Shown here piece after piece: positions 1-8,487 of a stretch of DNA of 64,000 nt. The stretch comes from Fructobacillus cardui (GTDB lineage: Bacteria; Bacillota; Bacilli; Lactobacillales; Lactobacillaceae): assembly GCF_023218935.1 (NCBI RefSeq), contig NZ_JAJIAL010000003.1; one strand, 5' to 3'. Under the pieces are notes generated by a model. The model had not been told where the DNA came from. It searched no databases and saw only the letters and a program-made list of their open reading frames with translations. Position 1 is the stretch's first letter; each line of letters begins with the position of its first letter. A program made the position numbers and the translations under genes.

Positions 1-1109
1 TACACGCCATTCCAGAGTTGGCTTTGCATGAAGTGCAAACGCAACAATATTTGAAAAAAACAATTGCCGCCTTTGCGAGCGATTTCTTAACAATCAAAGA
101 GGTACCAGAAGTTGAAACGGCGCTGTTGGTCCGCTTGGCAGGATCAAATTCGGAGAAAACAATTGGCTACCGGGCTGATATTGACGCCTTACCAATTGAG
201 GAAGAGACAGGCCTGCCTTTTACTTCGAAACACCCCGGTGTGATGCATGCCTGTGGTCACGATATTCATATGACGGTTGCCTTGGGAATTTTGGCTTACT
301 TTGCAAAAAATCAGCCTAAAGATAATCTGATTTTTATCTTTCAACCGGCAGAAGAATCCGAGGCCGGGGGTAAACGTTTGTATGAAGCCGGTGCGCTTAC
401 GGGTGATTTTAAACCAGATGAACTCTATGCCTTGCATGACCAGCCAGCCATGCCGGCCGGTCAGATTGCAACCAAAATGGGCACACTTTTTGCTGGGACT
501 ACGGAGATTCATCTTCAGATTGTTGGCCAGGGTGGTCACGCGGCTTATCCTCACCACGCTAAGGATGCTTTGGTTGCTGCTGCTGCCTTTGTCAGCCAGG
601 TGCAAACCGTGGTTTCCCGCAATGTTGACCCCATTCATGGTGGGGTCGTGACGATTGGATCCTTTCATGCCGGCACGATTGGCAACGTCATTGCTGGTGA
701 AGCTAAGTTAGCCGGGACGATTCGGGCCTTTACCCAAGCGGACTTGGAGATGATGCAAAAACGGGTCCGCGCAATTGTGGATGGGATTACCGTTGCCTTT
801 GGTGTTCAAATGAACTTGGAGCTCATTCAGGGTGGTTATTACCCGGTTGAAAATGATCCAAAAACAACGGCAGCCTTTATGGCTTTTATGGAAGAAGATC
901 CGGAAGTTGACTTTGCAGAAGCAAAGCCGGCAATGACTGGCGAAGACTTCGGCTTCCTACTAAATAAGTTCCCAGGCACGATGTTTTGGCTTGGGGTTGG
1001 TGACCCCGAACACAGCCTCCATGATGCCCGGCTGAACCCCGATGAGCGAGCCTTAAACGCCGGTGTTCAGGCAATGGTTGCCTATTTTAAACAACGAATG
1101 GCCCAATAA
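1..1109 (+). CDS. N-acetyldiaminopimelate deacetylase (M20 family), 5' end cut by window
   Basis: Removes the acetyl group from N-acetyl-LL-diaminopimelate in the acetylated lysine/peptidoglycan pathway; cytoplasmic. The reading frame is already open at base 3 and reads HAIPELALHE, the usual N-terminal M20 motif, so the true start lies upstream of the window and a TTG at 18 is not the start. Visible M20 metal-site motifs are RADIDALPIEE, HACGHDIHM, QPAEESEAGGK and, near the C-terminus, GEDFGF. About 368 residues are present, close to the usual 375-385. The assignment over other M20 amidohydrolases (aminoacylase, hippurate hydrolase) rests on dapA and dapB directly downstream; dapD would be expected just upstream. 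Confidence 0.88.
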   Translation, partial: HAIPELALHEVQTQQYLKKTIAAFASDFLTIKEVPEVETALLVRLAGSNSEKTIGYRADIDALPIEEETGLPFTSKHPGVMHACGHDIHMTVALGILAYFAKNQPKDNLIFIFQPAEESEAGGKRLYEAGALTGDFKPDELYALHDQPAMPAGQIATKMGTLFAGTTEIHLQIVGQGGHAAYPHHAKDALVAAAAFVSQVQTVVSRNVDPIHGGVVTIGSFHAGTIGNVIAGEAKLAGTIRAFTQADLEMMQKRVRAIVDGITVAFGVQMNLELIQGGYYPVENDPKTTAAFMAFMEEDPEVDFAEAKPAMTGEDFGFLLNKFPGTMFWLGVGDPEHSLHDARLNPDERALNAGVQAMVAYFKQRMAQ

Positions 1110-1208
1110 GTAGCACCCAGGTAAACTGATTTTTCAGCTTGCCGGTTAAAAATGATGAAAGAAATACAAGAAATCGCTATAGCTAAAGATGAAAGAGGAT
1201 GGCTTTTG

Positions 1209-2090
1209 ATGATGACAGCAAATTTGATTACCGCATTAATTACCCCATTTACCAGTCAGGACGAAATTGATTATGAGGCTTTGGACCGTTTAACGGATAA
1301 GTTATTGAGTGAAGGAACGCAGGGCTTTGTCATCGGTGGTACAACCGGTGAATCACCTACGTTGACGGAGGAGGAACGCCTGTCCTTGTACCGTCACTTT
1401 GCCCAGTATGTGAACGGCCGGGGACCTGTTATTGCTAACGTTGGGACAAACAACACGGCAGAGTCCGTGGCCTTGGCTGAGACCGCCAGCCAAATCGAGG
1501 GTGTGACTGGCATTTTGGCTGTTACGCCTTACTACAACAAGCCCGATCAGGACGGCATGATTGCCCACTTTACGGCCATCGCCAATGCCAGCCAAGTACC
1601 ATTGATGTTGTATAACATTCCTGGTCGATCAAGCGTTTCGTTGACGAATGATTCTGTCTTATTCTTGGCTCACCATCCAAATATTAATGCGGTTAAGCAA
1701 GTGACTTCAATTGATGACTTGGCCGTTTTGGTTGATCAAGCGCCAGAAGGCTTTGCCGTTTACACCGGTGAAGATAGCCAAACATTGGCGGCAAAGGCCA
1801 TTGGCTGTGCGGGCACGATTTCAGTGGCATCACACCTCTATGGTCGTGAGATGCAGGCACTCTTTGCCGCTCTTGAAGCGGGTGATGTGGCCTTGGCGGG
1901 TCAGTACCAACGCTTCTTAACACCACGGATGAATGTTTTGTTCTCTCATCCATCGCCAAGTCCCGTAAAGGCCATCTTAGCTAAGCAAGGCTTGATTGAA
2001 AATCAGTTACGTTTACCATTGCTGCCATTGACTGAGCAGCAAACAGCAGAAGTAGAGGCCGTATTAGGCCGGCAAGGAGTTGTTGCATGA
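1209..2090 (+). CDS. dapA: 4-hydroxy-tetrahydrodipicolinate synthase
   Basis: Condenses pyruvate with aspartate semialdehyde, the first committed step to diaminopimelate and lysine. The 293-residue length is normal. Visible motifs are GGTTGESPTL (the Thr-Thr pair of the active site), the catalytic Tyr in YNIPGRSSV and the Schiff-base Lys in NAVKQVTS. An upstream ATG at 1152 is in frame, but the ribosome binding site AGAGG at 1194-1198 and the family N-terminus (TANLITALITPF) point to ATG 1209 or 1212. The last four bases overlap dapB (ATGA), indicating translational coupling. Confidence 0.95.
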   Translation: MMTANLITALITPFTSQDEIDYEALDRLTDKLLSEGTQGFVIGGTTGESPTLTEEERLSLYRHFAQYVNGRGPVIANVGTNNTAESVALAETASQIEGVTGILAVTPYYNKPDQDGMIAHFTAIANASQVPLMLYNIPGRSSVSLTNDSVLFLAHHPNINAVKQVTSIDDLAVLVDQAPEGFAVYTGEDSQTLAAKAIGCAGTISVASHLYGREMQALFAALEAGDVALAGQYQRFLTPRMNVLFSHPSPSPVKAILAKQGLIENQLRLPLLPLTEQQTAEVEAVLGRQGVVA

Positions 2091-2851
2091 AAACCGTCTT
2101 TCTCGCAGGCGCCCAAGGGAAAATGGGCCAGTCGATTGAAAAGTTGATCGGGGACCAAGCTGATTTTTCATTAGCTGGCCGCTTAACGACTAAAAGGGCG
2201 CTCGACCAACAGCCGGATGATCAAGAAGGCACTGTTCCAACCTTTACCGACTTAGCAGACATTAACGTCAATGCTGATGTTTGGATTGATGTGACTAATC
2301 CTGCTGTTGCCTTTGAAAATGGCCAATACGCCTTGACTCATGGTTTTGACTTGGTAATGGGGACGTCTGGCTTACAAGCAGATGATTTTGAAAAATTGCG
2401 GGCCTTGGCCTTGGAAAATGACCAATCTTCCTTGGTTGTTCCTAACTTTTCAATTACAGCGGTTTTGTTGATGCAGTTTGCCGGTCAAGCAGCTAAGTAC
2501 TTGCCTGCAGCCGAAATCATCGAGGCCCATCATGAGGACAAGGTCGATGCACCATCTGGGACGGCAAAGGCCACCGCTGATTTGATTGTTGCTGCTCGTC
2601 AAGAAGAACCTGCTATTCCACATTCGGACGCTTTGGCCCGTGGTGATCAAAGTCAGGGAGTACCGGTGCATGCCATGCGTTTGCCAGGCATCTTAGCCGA
2701 GGAGACAGTTGTCTTTGGTTCTGCTGGAGAAACATTAACAATTAAACAATCAACAAATAATCGTTCGTCTTTCATGACTGGAGTCGCTCGTTCAATTCGA
2801 AAAGTCGATGAAATTGATGGATTAGAGATTGGATTAGATAAAATCCTCTAA
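2087..2851 (+). CDS. dapB: 4-hydroxy-tetrahydrodipicolinate reductase
   Basis: NAD(P)H-dependent reduction of hydroxytetrahydrodipicolinate, the second DAP-branch step. The 254-residue protein starts with a Rossmann motif (FLAGAQGKMGQSI) and carries the family signature AHHEDKVDAPSGTAKAT with the catalytic His-His and Lys. It overlaps dapA by four bases. Its 3' end forms one arm of a likely terminator, so the codons around the stop have a double role. Confidence 0.95.
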   Translation: MKTVFLAGAQGKMGQSIEKLIGDQADFSLAGRLTTKRALDQQPDDQEGTVPTFTDLADINVNADVWIDVTNPAVAFENGQYALTHGFDLVMGTSGLQADDFEKLRALALENDQSSLVVPNFSITAVLLMQFAGQAAKYLPAAEIIEAHHEDKVDAPSGTAKATADLIVAARQEEPAIPHSDALARGDQSQGVPVHAMRLPGILAEETVVFGSAGETLTIKQSTNNRSSFMTGVARSIRKVDEIDGLEIGLDKIL

Positions 2852-2860
2852 TTTATTTTT
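2820..2860 (+). terminator. Rho-independent terminator overlapping the dapB stop
   Basis: TTAGA...TCTAA encloses an inner GGATT/AATCC stem and is followed by TTTATTTTT. The right arm contains the dapB stop codon. The bulged stem makes strength uncertain. Confidence 0.5.
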
Positions 2861-2866
2861 AATAAT

Positions 2867-2875
2867 ATGGTAGAA
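2867..2875 (+). promoter_or_regulatory. Extended -10 promoter for the patA-like gene
   Basis: TGG-TAGAAT fits the extended -10 pattern TGnTAnAAT, with no good -35 box. It lies after the dapB terminator and 54 bases before the start codon. Confidence 0.45.
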
Positions 2876-2928
2876 TGGTGCAAAGCAATGTAAAAGGATT
2901 TGTTTAGAATAGAATAGGAGTGGTTTTC

Positions 2929-4137
2929 ATGGTTCAAGTCAAAGAAAGTTTGTCGAAGCAGTATAACCAATTGTTCGAGATCGTGCCGCCAGCGGCCATC
3001 CGAGCAGTTGACATCAAGTTGTCCGCAGTTCCGGATATCATCAAGCTCACCCTTGGTGAACCTGATTTTGCGGTTCCAGATGTAGTCAAGGAGGCCGTTA
3101 AAAAAGCGGTTGATGATAATGACTCACATTATGCGCCTTCACAGGGAACTTTGGCTTTGCGTCAGGCTATTTCCGACTATGTTCATGAACGTTTGTCTGG
3201 TCCAGTCTATGATTCAGAAAGTGAAATTTCGGTGACAATCGGAGCTTCAGAAGCCATCTATGATTCATTGTCTGCACTCTTTAACCGCGGTGAAACAATC
3301 TTAGTGCCAACACCAACATTTTGTTTCTATCAAGCTGAAGCCTTGCGCCTTGGCTTGAAGGTGGTTGAAATTAACACGGCGCCATCTTATCTGTTTACGG
3401 CAGAAATGTTTGAAAAGGCAATTCAAGAGCACCCAGAAGCAAGGGGCTTGGTTTTGAACTTCCCTGGTAACCCAACTGGTGTTACCTATGATGAACAGGA
3501 GCTCAAAGATTTGGCTGTAGCCATTAAGAAGACGGATATCTTAGTTTTGTCGGATGAAATTTATGCGGAATTGACTTATGGTCAAACACATAAGTCGATT
3601 ACGAGCTATATTCCAGAACAAACCATCTTGATTAGTGGCTTGTCAAAGTCACATGCGATGACCGGTTACCGAGTTGGCTTTATTGCCGGTCCAAAAGCTT
3701 TGATGAAGATGGTTGGCTTGGCCCATTCCGGTGTTGTCACGACAGCGCCCGGACCAATGATGGCCGGTGCTCTAGCTGCCTTAACAGAAGCCAGGGACGC
3801 GCCAAAGGCAATGCGTGATATCTACCAAAAGCGCCGCGATATTGTCCTAGCTGGCTTGAAGGAAGCGGGCTTTACGGCTCCAACACCAAAGGGTGCCTTT
3901 TACATCTTCGCTAAGATTCCTGATTTCTTGCCACAAGACGATGAAGCCTTTGTCTATGAATTAGGTGAAAAGGCCAAGGTAGGAACAATTCCTGGTTCTG
4001 TCTTTGGGACCGGTGGTGAAGGCCACGTTCGCATTTCTTACGCCACTTCGACTGAAAAATTAGAAGAGGCCATGAAGCGAGTGATTGCCTACGCCGAGGC
4101 TGCTAAGGAAGCAACTGAACTTTCAACAGCAGAATAA
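2929..4137 (+). CDS. patA: Class I aminotransferase, probable N-acetyl-LL-diaminopimelate aminotransferase
   Basis: PLP enzyme of fold type I, 402 residues. Visible motifs are GEPDF near the N-terminus, NFPGNPTGV, LSDEIYAELTY and the PLP lysine in SGLSKSHAMTGYRVGF. Directly following dapA/dapB, it most likely supplies the transamination step between N-acetyl-2-amino-6-oxopimelate and N-acetyl-LL-DAP, a role known for Bacillus PatA. ATG 2929 has ATAGGAG at 2914-2920; an in-frame GTG at 2920 overlaps that site and is less likely. It resembles the tandem paralogues at 42.7-45.4 kb, so substrate assignment among the three is inference from position. Confidence 0.8.
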   Translation: MVQVKESLSKQYNQLFEIVPPAAIRAVDIKLSAVPDIIKLTLGEPDFAVPDVVKEAVKKAVDDNDSHYAPSQGTLALRQAISDYVHERLSGPVYDSESEISVTIGASEAIYDSLSALFNRGETILVPTPTFCFYQAEALRLGLKVVEINTAPSYLFTAEMFEKAIQEHPEARGLVLNFPGNPTGVTYDEQELKDLAVAIKKTDILVLSDEIYAELTYGQTHKSITSYIPEQTILISGLSKSHAMTGYRVGFIAGPKALMKMVGLAHSGVVTTAPGPMMAGALAALTEARDAPKAMRDIYQKRRDIVLAGLKEAGFTAPTPKGAFYIFAKIPDFLPQDDEAFVYELGEKAKVGTIPGSVFGTGGEGHVRISYATSTEKLEEAMKRVIAYAEAAKEATELSTAE

Positions 4138-4142
4138 CGATT

Positions 4143-4188
4143 AAATAGCCATGAGCTTGGAGATTATCCAATTTCTTGGCTATTTTTT
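4143..4188 (+). terminator. Terminator after the patA-like gene
   Basis: AAATAGCCA pairs with TGGCTATTT around an inner TTGGA/TCCAA hairpin, and runs into seven Ts. Confidence 0.8.
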
Positions 4189-4197
4189 TGCTATAAT
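4189..4197 (+). promoter_or_regulatory. Extended -10 promoter for ypmB-aspB
   Basis: TGC-TATAAT is a perfect extended -10. It starts at the T-tract of the preceding terminator, so transcription restarts at once. Confidence 0.6.
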
Positions 4198-4233
4198 GAA
4201 CAATAGTTATGACAAATCGGAGAAAGAATTTTT

Positions 4234-4761
4234 ATGGAAGTTCACGACAACTTACGAGTCAGAATGGCCCGGCCCAAGCGCTTTTCTTGGGTTAAATTTT
4301 TTATCATCTTGGTGGCAATTTTCCTGATTGTAGCCGGCGCTATTTACGCTTATGCCTACATGGCATTACAGCCGATGGCTAGAGCTGAATCAAACGTGCA
4401 AAAAACGGTCAGTCAAAAAACATCTTTGACGAACCTGCATAGTGTCACAGAGGATGATCGCAATGGCACCATTTATGCTGTGCTTGGTAAAGATAGCGAT
4501 GGCCAGCAAAAAGTAGCCTTGGTCAAGGGACAGCACGGAGCTGTGACGACCTTTGACTTTGGCAATGGTCTGTCACGGGCTGATTTATTAAAGCAAATTA
4601 AAGCCAAATACAATCCAAAGAAGGTTTACTCGGCCAATTTGTCACTCTACCAAAAAACTTTGGTCTGGGAAATCAGTTACGAAAGCCAAAATGGCGACAT
4701 GAACTATTTGACAATGGATTACAAGACCGGTACCGTTTACCGAGCAATTAATGGAATTTAG
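4234..4761 (+). CDS. ypmB: YpmB-like membrane-anchored protein (DUF5590)
   Basis: 175 residues: a short basic cytoplasmic N-terminus, one transmembrane segment (about residues 20-44, rich in I/V/A/F) and an extracellular part resembling two small PepSY-like units (KVALVKGQHGAVTTF and the C-terminal NYLTMDYKTGTVYR). The family has no established biochemical role. Identification comes from topology and from the conserved order ypmB-aspB-asnS-dnaD seen in Bacillus and many Lactobacillales. Its stop overlaps the ribosome binding region of aspB. Confidence 0.75.
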   Translation: MEVHDNLRVRMARPKRFSWVKFFIILVAIFLIVAGAIYAYAYMALQPMARAESNVQKTVSQKTSLTNLHSVTEDDRNGTIYAVLGKDSDGQQKVALVKGQHGAVTTFDFGNGLSRADLLKQIKAKYNPKKVYSANLSLYQKTLVWEISYESQNGDMNYLTMDYKTGTVYRAINGI

Positions 4762-4768
4762 GGAGAAG

Positions 4769-5959
4769 ATGATGTTGCAAGCAAGTGATTTTTCAAAGCG
4801 GACCCAGGCCGTTCAACCCTCAGCCACACTCGCAGTTTCTAAAAAAGCCAAGCAGATGGCGGCCGAAGGAATCGACGTGATTAACCTTGGCGTTGGGGAA
4901 CCTGATTTTACGACGCCCAAGGCCATTAGTGAAGCGGCTATTGAAGCCATCGAAGGCGGTCAAACCTCTTTTTACACGCCCGTCGGTGGGATTTTACCAT
5001 TAAGAGAAGCAATTGCTGAACAAACGGCCGAGAAAACGGGGCAGGTTTTGTCGACTAACCAGGTGACGGTGACTTCCGGTGCCAAGTTGTCTTTGTACAC
5101 GATTATGCAGGTACTCTTAAACCCCGGTGACCAAGTTGTAATGCCCGAACCCTATTGGGTTTCGTACGTTGAACAGGTTCGCTTGGCGGGTGGGGTTGCC
5201 ACAACTGTTAAGCCCAAGACGGCAGCGATGAAGTTGACGCCAGCTGACCTCGATGAGGTTGCCGGACCCGTGAAGTTGATTATTCTTAATAATCCTTCCA
5301 ATCCAACTGGCCAGGTCTATAGTCGAGATGAAGTTCAGGCACTTTTGGACTGGGCCGACGCCCACGATAGTTTCCTTTTGTCTGATGAAATTTATGGTCA
5401 ATTGGTTTATAACGGGCAAACGTTTACGTCAGCTTTGTCTTTGAAGGAAATCAAGGATTCCCGCTTGATTATTGTCGATGGGGTTTCAAAATCCTATTCG
5501 ATGACCGGTTGGCGTCTTGGCTGGACGATTGCCGATGAAAAAATCATTGCCGAAATGAATAAGCTTTTGGGCCACATGACTTCGAATCCGGCCGCCGTTA
5601 GCCAGTATGCCGCCTTGGCCGCCTTAACGGTCGACCAACAAATGGTTGAAGATATGCGGACTACCTTTGAGAGTCGGTTGAATGCAACCTACGATAAGTT
5701 AACAGCTATTCCGGGCTTGTCTGTTGCACAAAAGCCAGAAGGGGCCTTTTACCTCTTCTTTAAGGTTGATCAAGATCTTTTGGACAAGCTGGGCCTAAAG
5801 TCAACGATTGACTTTGCCACTGCGCTCTTGGAGCAGGCTCACGTTGCCATTCCGGCCGGTGAAGGTTTTGGAATGCCGGGCTATTTGCGCCTATCATATG
5901 CTAAGGATCAAGAGACGATTAATGAGGCTCTGAACCGTATTTTGGCTTTTGTTCAGTAA
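4769..5959 (+). CDS. aspB: Aspartate aminotransferase (class I, AspB type)
   Basis: Transfers the amino group between glutamate and oxaloacetate to make aspartate, the precursor of asparagine and DAP. 396 residues with GVGEPDFTTP, NNPSNPTGQVY, LSDEIYGQLVY and the PLP lysine in VDGVSKSYSMTGWRLGW; the WRLGW form is typical of AspB rather than PatA. The ribosome binding site AGGGAGA at 4760-4766 selects ATG 4769 or 4772 over the in-frame ATG 4751. asnS follows, consistent with aspartate/asparagine supply. Confidence 0.88.
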   Translation: MMLQASDFSKRTQAVQPSATLAVSKKAKQMAAEGIDVINLGVGEPDFTTPKAISEAAIEAIEGGQTSFYTPVGGILPLREAIAEQTAEKTGQVLSTNQVTVTSGAKLSLYTIMQVLLNPGDQVVMPEPYWVSYVEQVRLAGGVATTVKPKTAAMKLTPADLDEVAGPVKLIILNNPSNPTGQVYSRDEVQALLDWADAHDSFLLSDEIYGQLVYNGQTFTSALSLKEIKDSRLIIVDGVSKSYSMTGWRLGWTIADEKIIAEMNKLLGHMTSNPAAVSQYAALAALTVDQQMVEDMRTTFESRLNATYDKLTAIPGLSVAQKPEGAFYLFFKVDQDLLDKLGLKSTIDFATALLEQAHVAIPAGEGFGMPGYLRLSYAKDQETINEALNRILAFVQ

Positions 5960-5971
5960 GTTTTTGTCCTA

Positions 5972-6000
5972 GTTGACGACTGCCAAAATTTTTATCATAA
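5972..6000 (+). promoter_or_regulatory. asnS promoter
   Basis: TTGACG (5972-5977), a 17-base spacer and CATAAT (5995-6000) form a good sigma-A type promoter upstream of asnS. Confidence 0.6.
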
Positions 6001-6021
6001 TAAAGTTAATAAGTAAAATGT

Positions 6022-6050
6022 GAGGAGTAGGGCATTAGCCCGAATAATTT
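6022..6050 (+). promoter_or_regulatory. asnS ribosome binding site separated from the ATG by a small hairpin
   Basis: GAGGAG (6022-6027) lies 23 bases before ATG 6051, too far for normal spacing. A perfect GGGC-ATTA-GCCC hairpin (6030-6041) fills the gap; looping it out leaves about 11 bases. No in-frame alternative start lies between, because a TAA is at 6045. Confidence 0.5.
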
Positions 6051-7361
6051 ATGAGTGAAACAACGATTCCAACAATCCAAATTGTCGATGCACCAAAGTA
6101 CGTCGGCCAAACGGTAAAAATTGGTGCCTGGTTACGGCAAAAGCGTGGGTCCGGAAAGATGGCCTTCTTGCAATTGCGTGACGGAACTGCTTTTTTCCAG
6201 GGCGTGGTCGCCAAGGCTGACGTTTCAGAGGAATTGTTTAATTTGGCCAAGGATTTGAAGCAGGAAACATCATTGTATGTGACCGGCGAAATTCATGCAG
6301 ATGATCGGTCATCATTTGGCTACGAAATCAGCATTACCGGCTTAGAAGTCATTGGTGAAAGCCATGATTACCCAATCACGCCCAAGGAACACGGTACGGA
6401 ATTTTTGTTTGATGAGCGCCACCTCTACTTGCGTCACATCAAGCCATTTGCCACATTGAAGATTCGCAACACCTTGATTGCAGCTACTTACGAATTCTTC
6501 AACCAGGAAGGTTTCATCAAGTTGGATGCCCCTTTGTTGACTGGTTCGGCCCCTGAAGGAACGACCGACTTGTTTGAGACCGATTACTTTGGTCAATCAG
6601 CTTACTTGTCACAAACCGGACAATTGTACGCCGAAGCGGGTGCCATGGCCTTTTCAAGGGTCTTTACTTTTGGACCGGCCTTCCGTGCTGAAAAGTCAAA
6701 GACACGGCGTCACCTAACAGAATTCTGGATGATTGAGCCTGAAATGGCCTTTATGCACCAGGAGGAATCCTTGGAATTGCAGGAACGCTATGTTGCCTTC
6801 TTGATTGAAAAGGTTTTGGAAAGAAATGACCAGGAATTGGACTTGTTAAACCGTGACAAGGATTTGTTGCGCTCTTATACGCAGTTACCATTCCCACGCG
6901 TTTCTTATGATGATGCCATCAAGTTGTTGCAAGAAAACGATTTTGACGTGGAATGGGGTGTTGATTTTGGTTCACCTGAAGAAACTTTCTTGGCTAACCA
7001 TTTCCACAAGCCTGTCTTTATTGTCAACTTCCCGAAGGCAATCAAGGCCTTCTACATGAAGCGCCATCCAGACCGTGATGATGTCGTTATTTCCGCTGAT
7101 TTGTTGGCACCAGAAGGCTACGGTGAAATTATTGGTGGATCCGAACGTGATACGGATTACGACTATTTGAAAGCTCAGATTGAAAAAGAAGGTTTGGACA
7201 TGGATGAGTACGGTTGGTACTTGGACTTGCGTAAGTATGGTTCTGTGCCACACTCAGGCTTTGGCCTTGGTTTGGAACGAATGGTGACTTTCGTGACTGG
7301 CGAAGAACATATTCGCGAAGCTATTCCATTCCCACGGATGACGCACCGCTTGCGTCCATAA
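6051..7361 (+). CDS. asnS: Asparagine-tRNA ligase
   Basis: Charges tRNA-Asn. 436 residues, the normal bacterial length. An N-terminal OB-fold anticodon-binding domain (about residues 18-110) precedes the class II core, with motif 2 in FRAEKSKTRRHLTEFW and motif 3 in GFGLGLERMVTFV. Flanked by aspB and dnaD as in Bacillus. Translation may depend on the hairpin spacer described separately. Confidence 0.96.
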   Translation: MSETTIPTIQIVDAPKYVGQTVKIGAWLRQKRGSGKMAFLQLRDGTAFFQGVVAKADVSEELFNLAKDLKQETSLYVTGEIHADDRSSFGYEISITGLEVIGESHDYPITPKEHGTEFLFDERHLYLRHIKPFATLKIRNTLIAATYEFFNQEGFIKLDAPLLTGSAPEGTTDLFETDYFGQSAYLSQTGQLYAEAGAMAFSRVFTFGPAFRAEKSKTRRHLTEFWMIEPEMAFMHQEESLELQERYVAFLIEKVLERNDQELDLLNRDKDLLRSYTQLPFPRVSYDDAIKLLQENDFDVEWGVDFGSPEETFLANHFHKPVFIVNFPKAIKAFYMKRHPDRDDVVISADLLAPEGYGEIIGGSERDTDYDYLKAQIEKEGLDMDEYGWYLDLRKYGSVPHSGFGLGLERMVTFVTGEEHIREAIPFPRMTHRLRP

Positions 7362-7368
7362 AGCAGAC

Positions 7369-7402
7369 AAAAAGCGCCCAAGGGTACCTTGGGCGCTTTT
7401 GT
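7369..7402 (+). terminator. asnS terminator
   Basis: A near-perfect 16-base inverted repeat (AAAAGCGCCCAAGG / CCTTGGGCGCTTTT, 3-base loop) ends in a short T-run. It is A-rich on the left arm, so it could act in both directions. Confidence 0.8.
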
Positions 7403-7424
7403 AACGATTGATAAGGAGGGTTTG

Positions 7425-8126
7425 ATGGACGATAAATTACAGGCCTTCTTGCAGGCCGGGAGTACTAGCCTGGAAAACGCTTTACTCGTGCATTACCAGG
7501 ATTTGGGTTTTGACAATGATGATTTGGTCCTTTTCTTGCAGGTTAAACGCCTCCAAGACCAGGGCGACCAAGCCGACCCGAAGGTTGTTGCTCGGATAAT
7601 GAAAGTCACAGAAAAAACGGTTGTTAGTCGACTGATGTCGATGGTTGATCGCGGGTTAATGAAGGTTGCCGGTCAAGGACGCCAGGGTGAAATCTATGAT
7701 TTTTTGCCACTTTACGACCGCTTGCTACACGGCCAGGGTCTTAGGCCGGCCAATAATGTTGTTTCGGCTGGTGAAAAAAGCCGTCAAGAAGTTGTCCGGA
7801 TTTTGCAGGGGGAATTTGGTCGCAACCTGTCTCCTCTGGAAATGCAAACGGTGGCTCAGTGGTTTGACCAAGATCACTTTGATCCAAACATGATGGTCTT
7901 GGCGATTCAAGAAGCAGTCGCTAATAATGCTCGGAGTCTACGCTATATTGAGGCCATCCTGGTGAACTGGCAACGTGATAATTTGACCTCGCCTCAGGCG
8001 GTCCAAATCGCCAAAGAAAAGCGCCGTGGTGTGGTTTATCAAGCAAGGCCGGCCAATGATCAGGGGCAAAATCAGCCTGAAAAAAAGCAGCCAATTGTGC
8101 CAACTTTTAAGTTAGATGACCTCTAA
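7425..8126 (+). CDS. dnaD: DnaD-like primosomal replication protein
   Basis: Acts in helicase loading during replication initiation and restart. 233 residues: an N-terminal winged-helix DDBH1 region (about 1-95, including VTEKTVVSRLMSMVDRGL) and a C-terminal DDBH2 domain (about 120-195, with GRNLSPLEMQTVAQW and the ILVNWQRDNLTSPQ end motif), then a Gln/Lys-rich tail. ATG 7425 is chosen because AAGGAGG sits at 7413-7419. Position after asnS matches the family. Confidence 0.88.
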   Translation: MDDKLQAFLQAGSTSLENALLVHYQDLGFDNDDLVLFLQVKRLQDQGDQADPKVVARIMKVTEKTVVSRLMSMVDRGLMKVAGQGRQGEIYDFLPLYDRLLHGQGLRPANNVVSAGEKSRQEVVRILQGEFGRNLSPLEMQTVAQWFDQDHFDPNMMVLAIQEAVANNARSLRYIEAILVNWQRDNLTSPQAVQIAKEKRRGVVYQARPANDQGQNQPEKKQPIVPTFKLDDL

Positions 8127-8167
8127 AAACATTGAAAACGCAGTCAAAAGCTGAGAAGCGATTGATT

Positions 8168-8464
8168 TTATTGTAAAATTAAGCGATCGAGGTTATCCTG
8201 GTGAAAACCTAGTAGAGGTTTGGGGCCAGTCTGGTCGACCAGGCAAGCCAGTTTTGTTTTTGGACTGACCTGGCTGAGCCGCGTTTGCAGTTGGCCAAGT
8301 GTTAATGGCTTTTTGCCAGCGACAAAGGCGACTTCGCTTTGTTGGTTGAAAAAGCGTAATTGCGCCAGGGGCCTGATTTGGTCGCGGTCGTCTTTGACTT
8401 GGCCAAACACTTCGGTTTGATTTGGTAGGTAAGTTGTTAGGGCAAAGAATTCACTGAGTATCAT
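8168..8464 (-). CDS. Hypothetical 98-residue protein
   Basis: Not recognised. A single antisense gene filling the gap between dnaD and the RNA methyltransferase. It reads as a compact soluble protein with no membrane segment or signal and has a plausible composition, ending in GFHQDNLDRLIL. No ribosome binding site precedes the ATG at 8464. Instead TATAAT (complement of 8474-8479) lies about 9 bases before it, so the message would be leaderless or nearly so. The reading frame extends further upstream in the ORF sense, but that part overlaps the divergent gene and looks non-coding. Confidence 0.5.
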   Translation of the reverse strand: MILSEFFALTTYLPNQTEVFGQVKDDRDQIRPLAQLRFFNQQSEVAFVAGKKPLTLGQLQTRLSQVSPKTKLACLVDQTGPKPLLGFHQDNLDRLILQ

Positions 8465-8487
8465 AGTATTTATATTATAAAAGGAAA

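Noticed and set aside
18..20. TTG at 18 as the start of the deacetylase
   Set aside because: The frame is open to the left edge and upstream codons encode the conserved HAIPEL part of the family motif.
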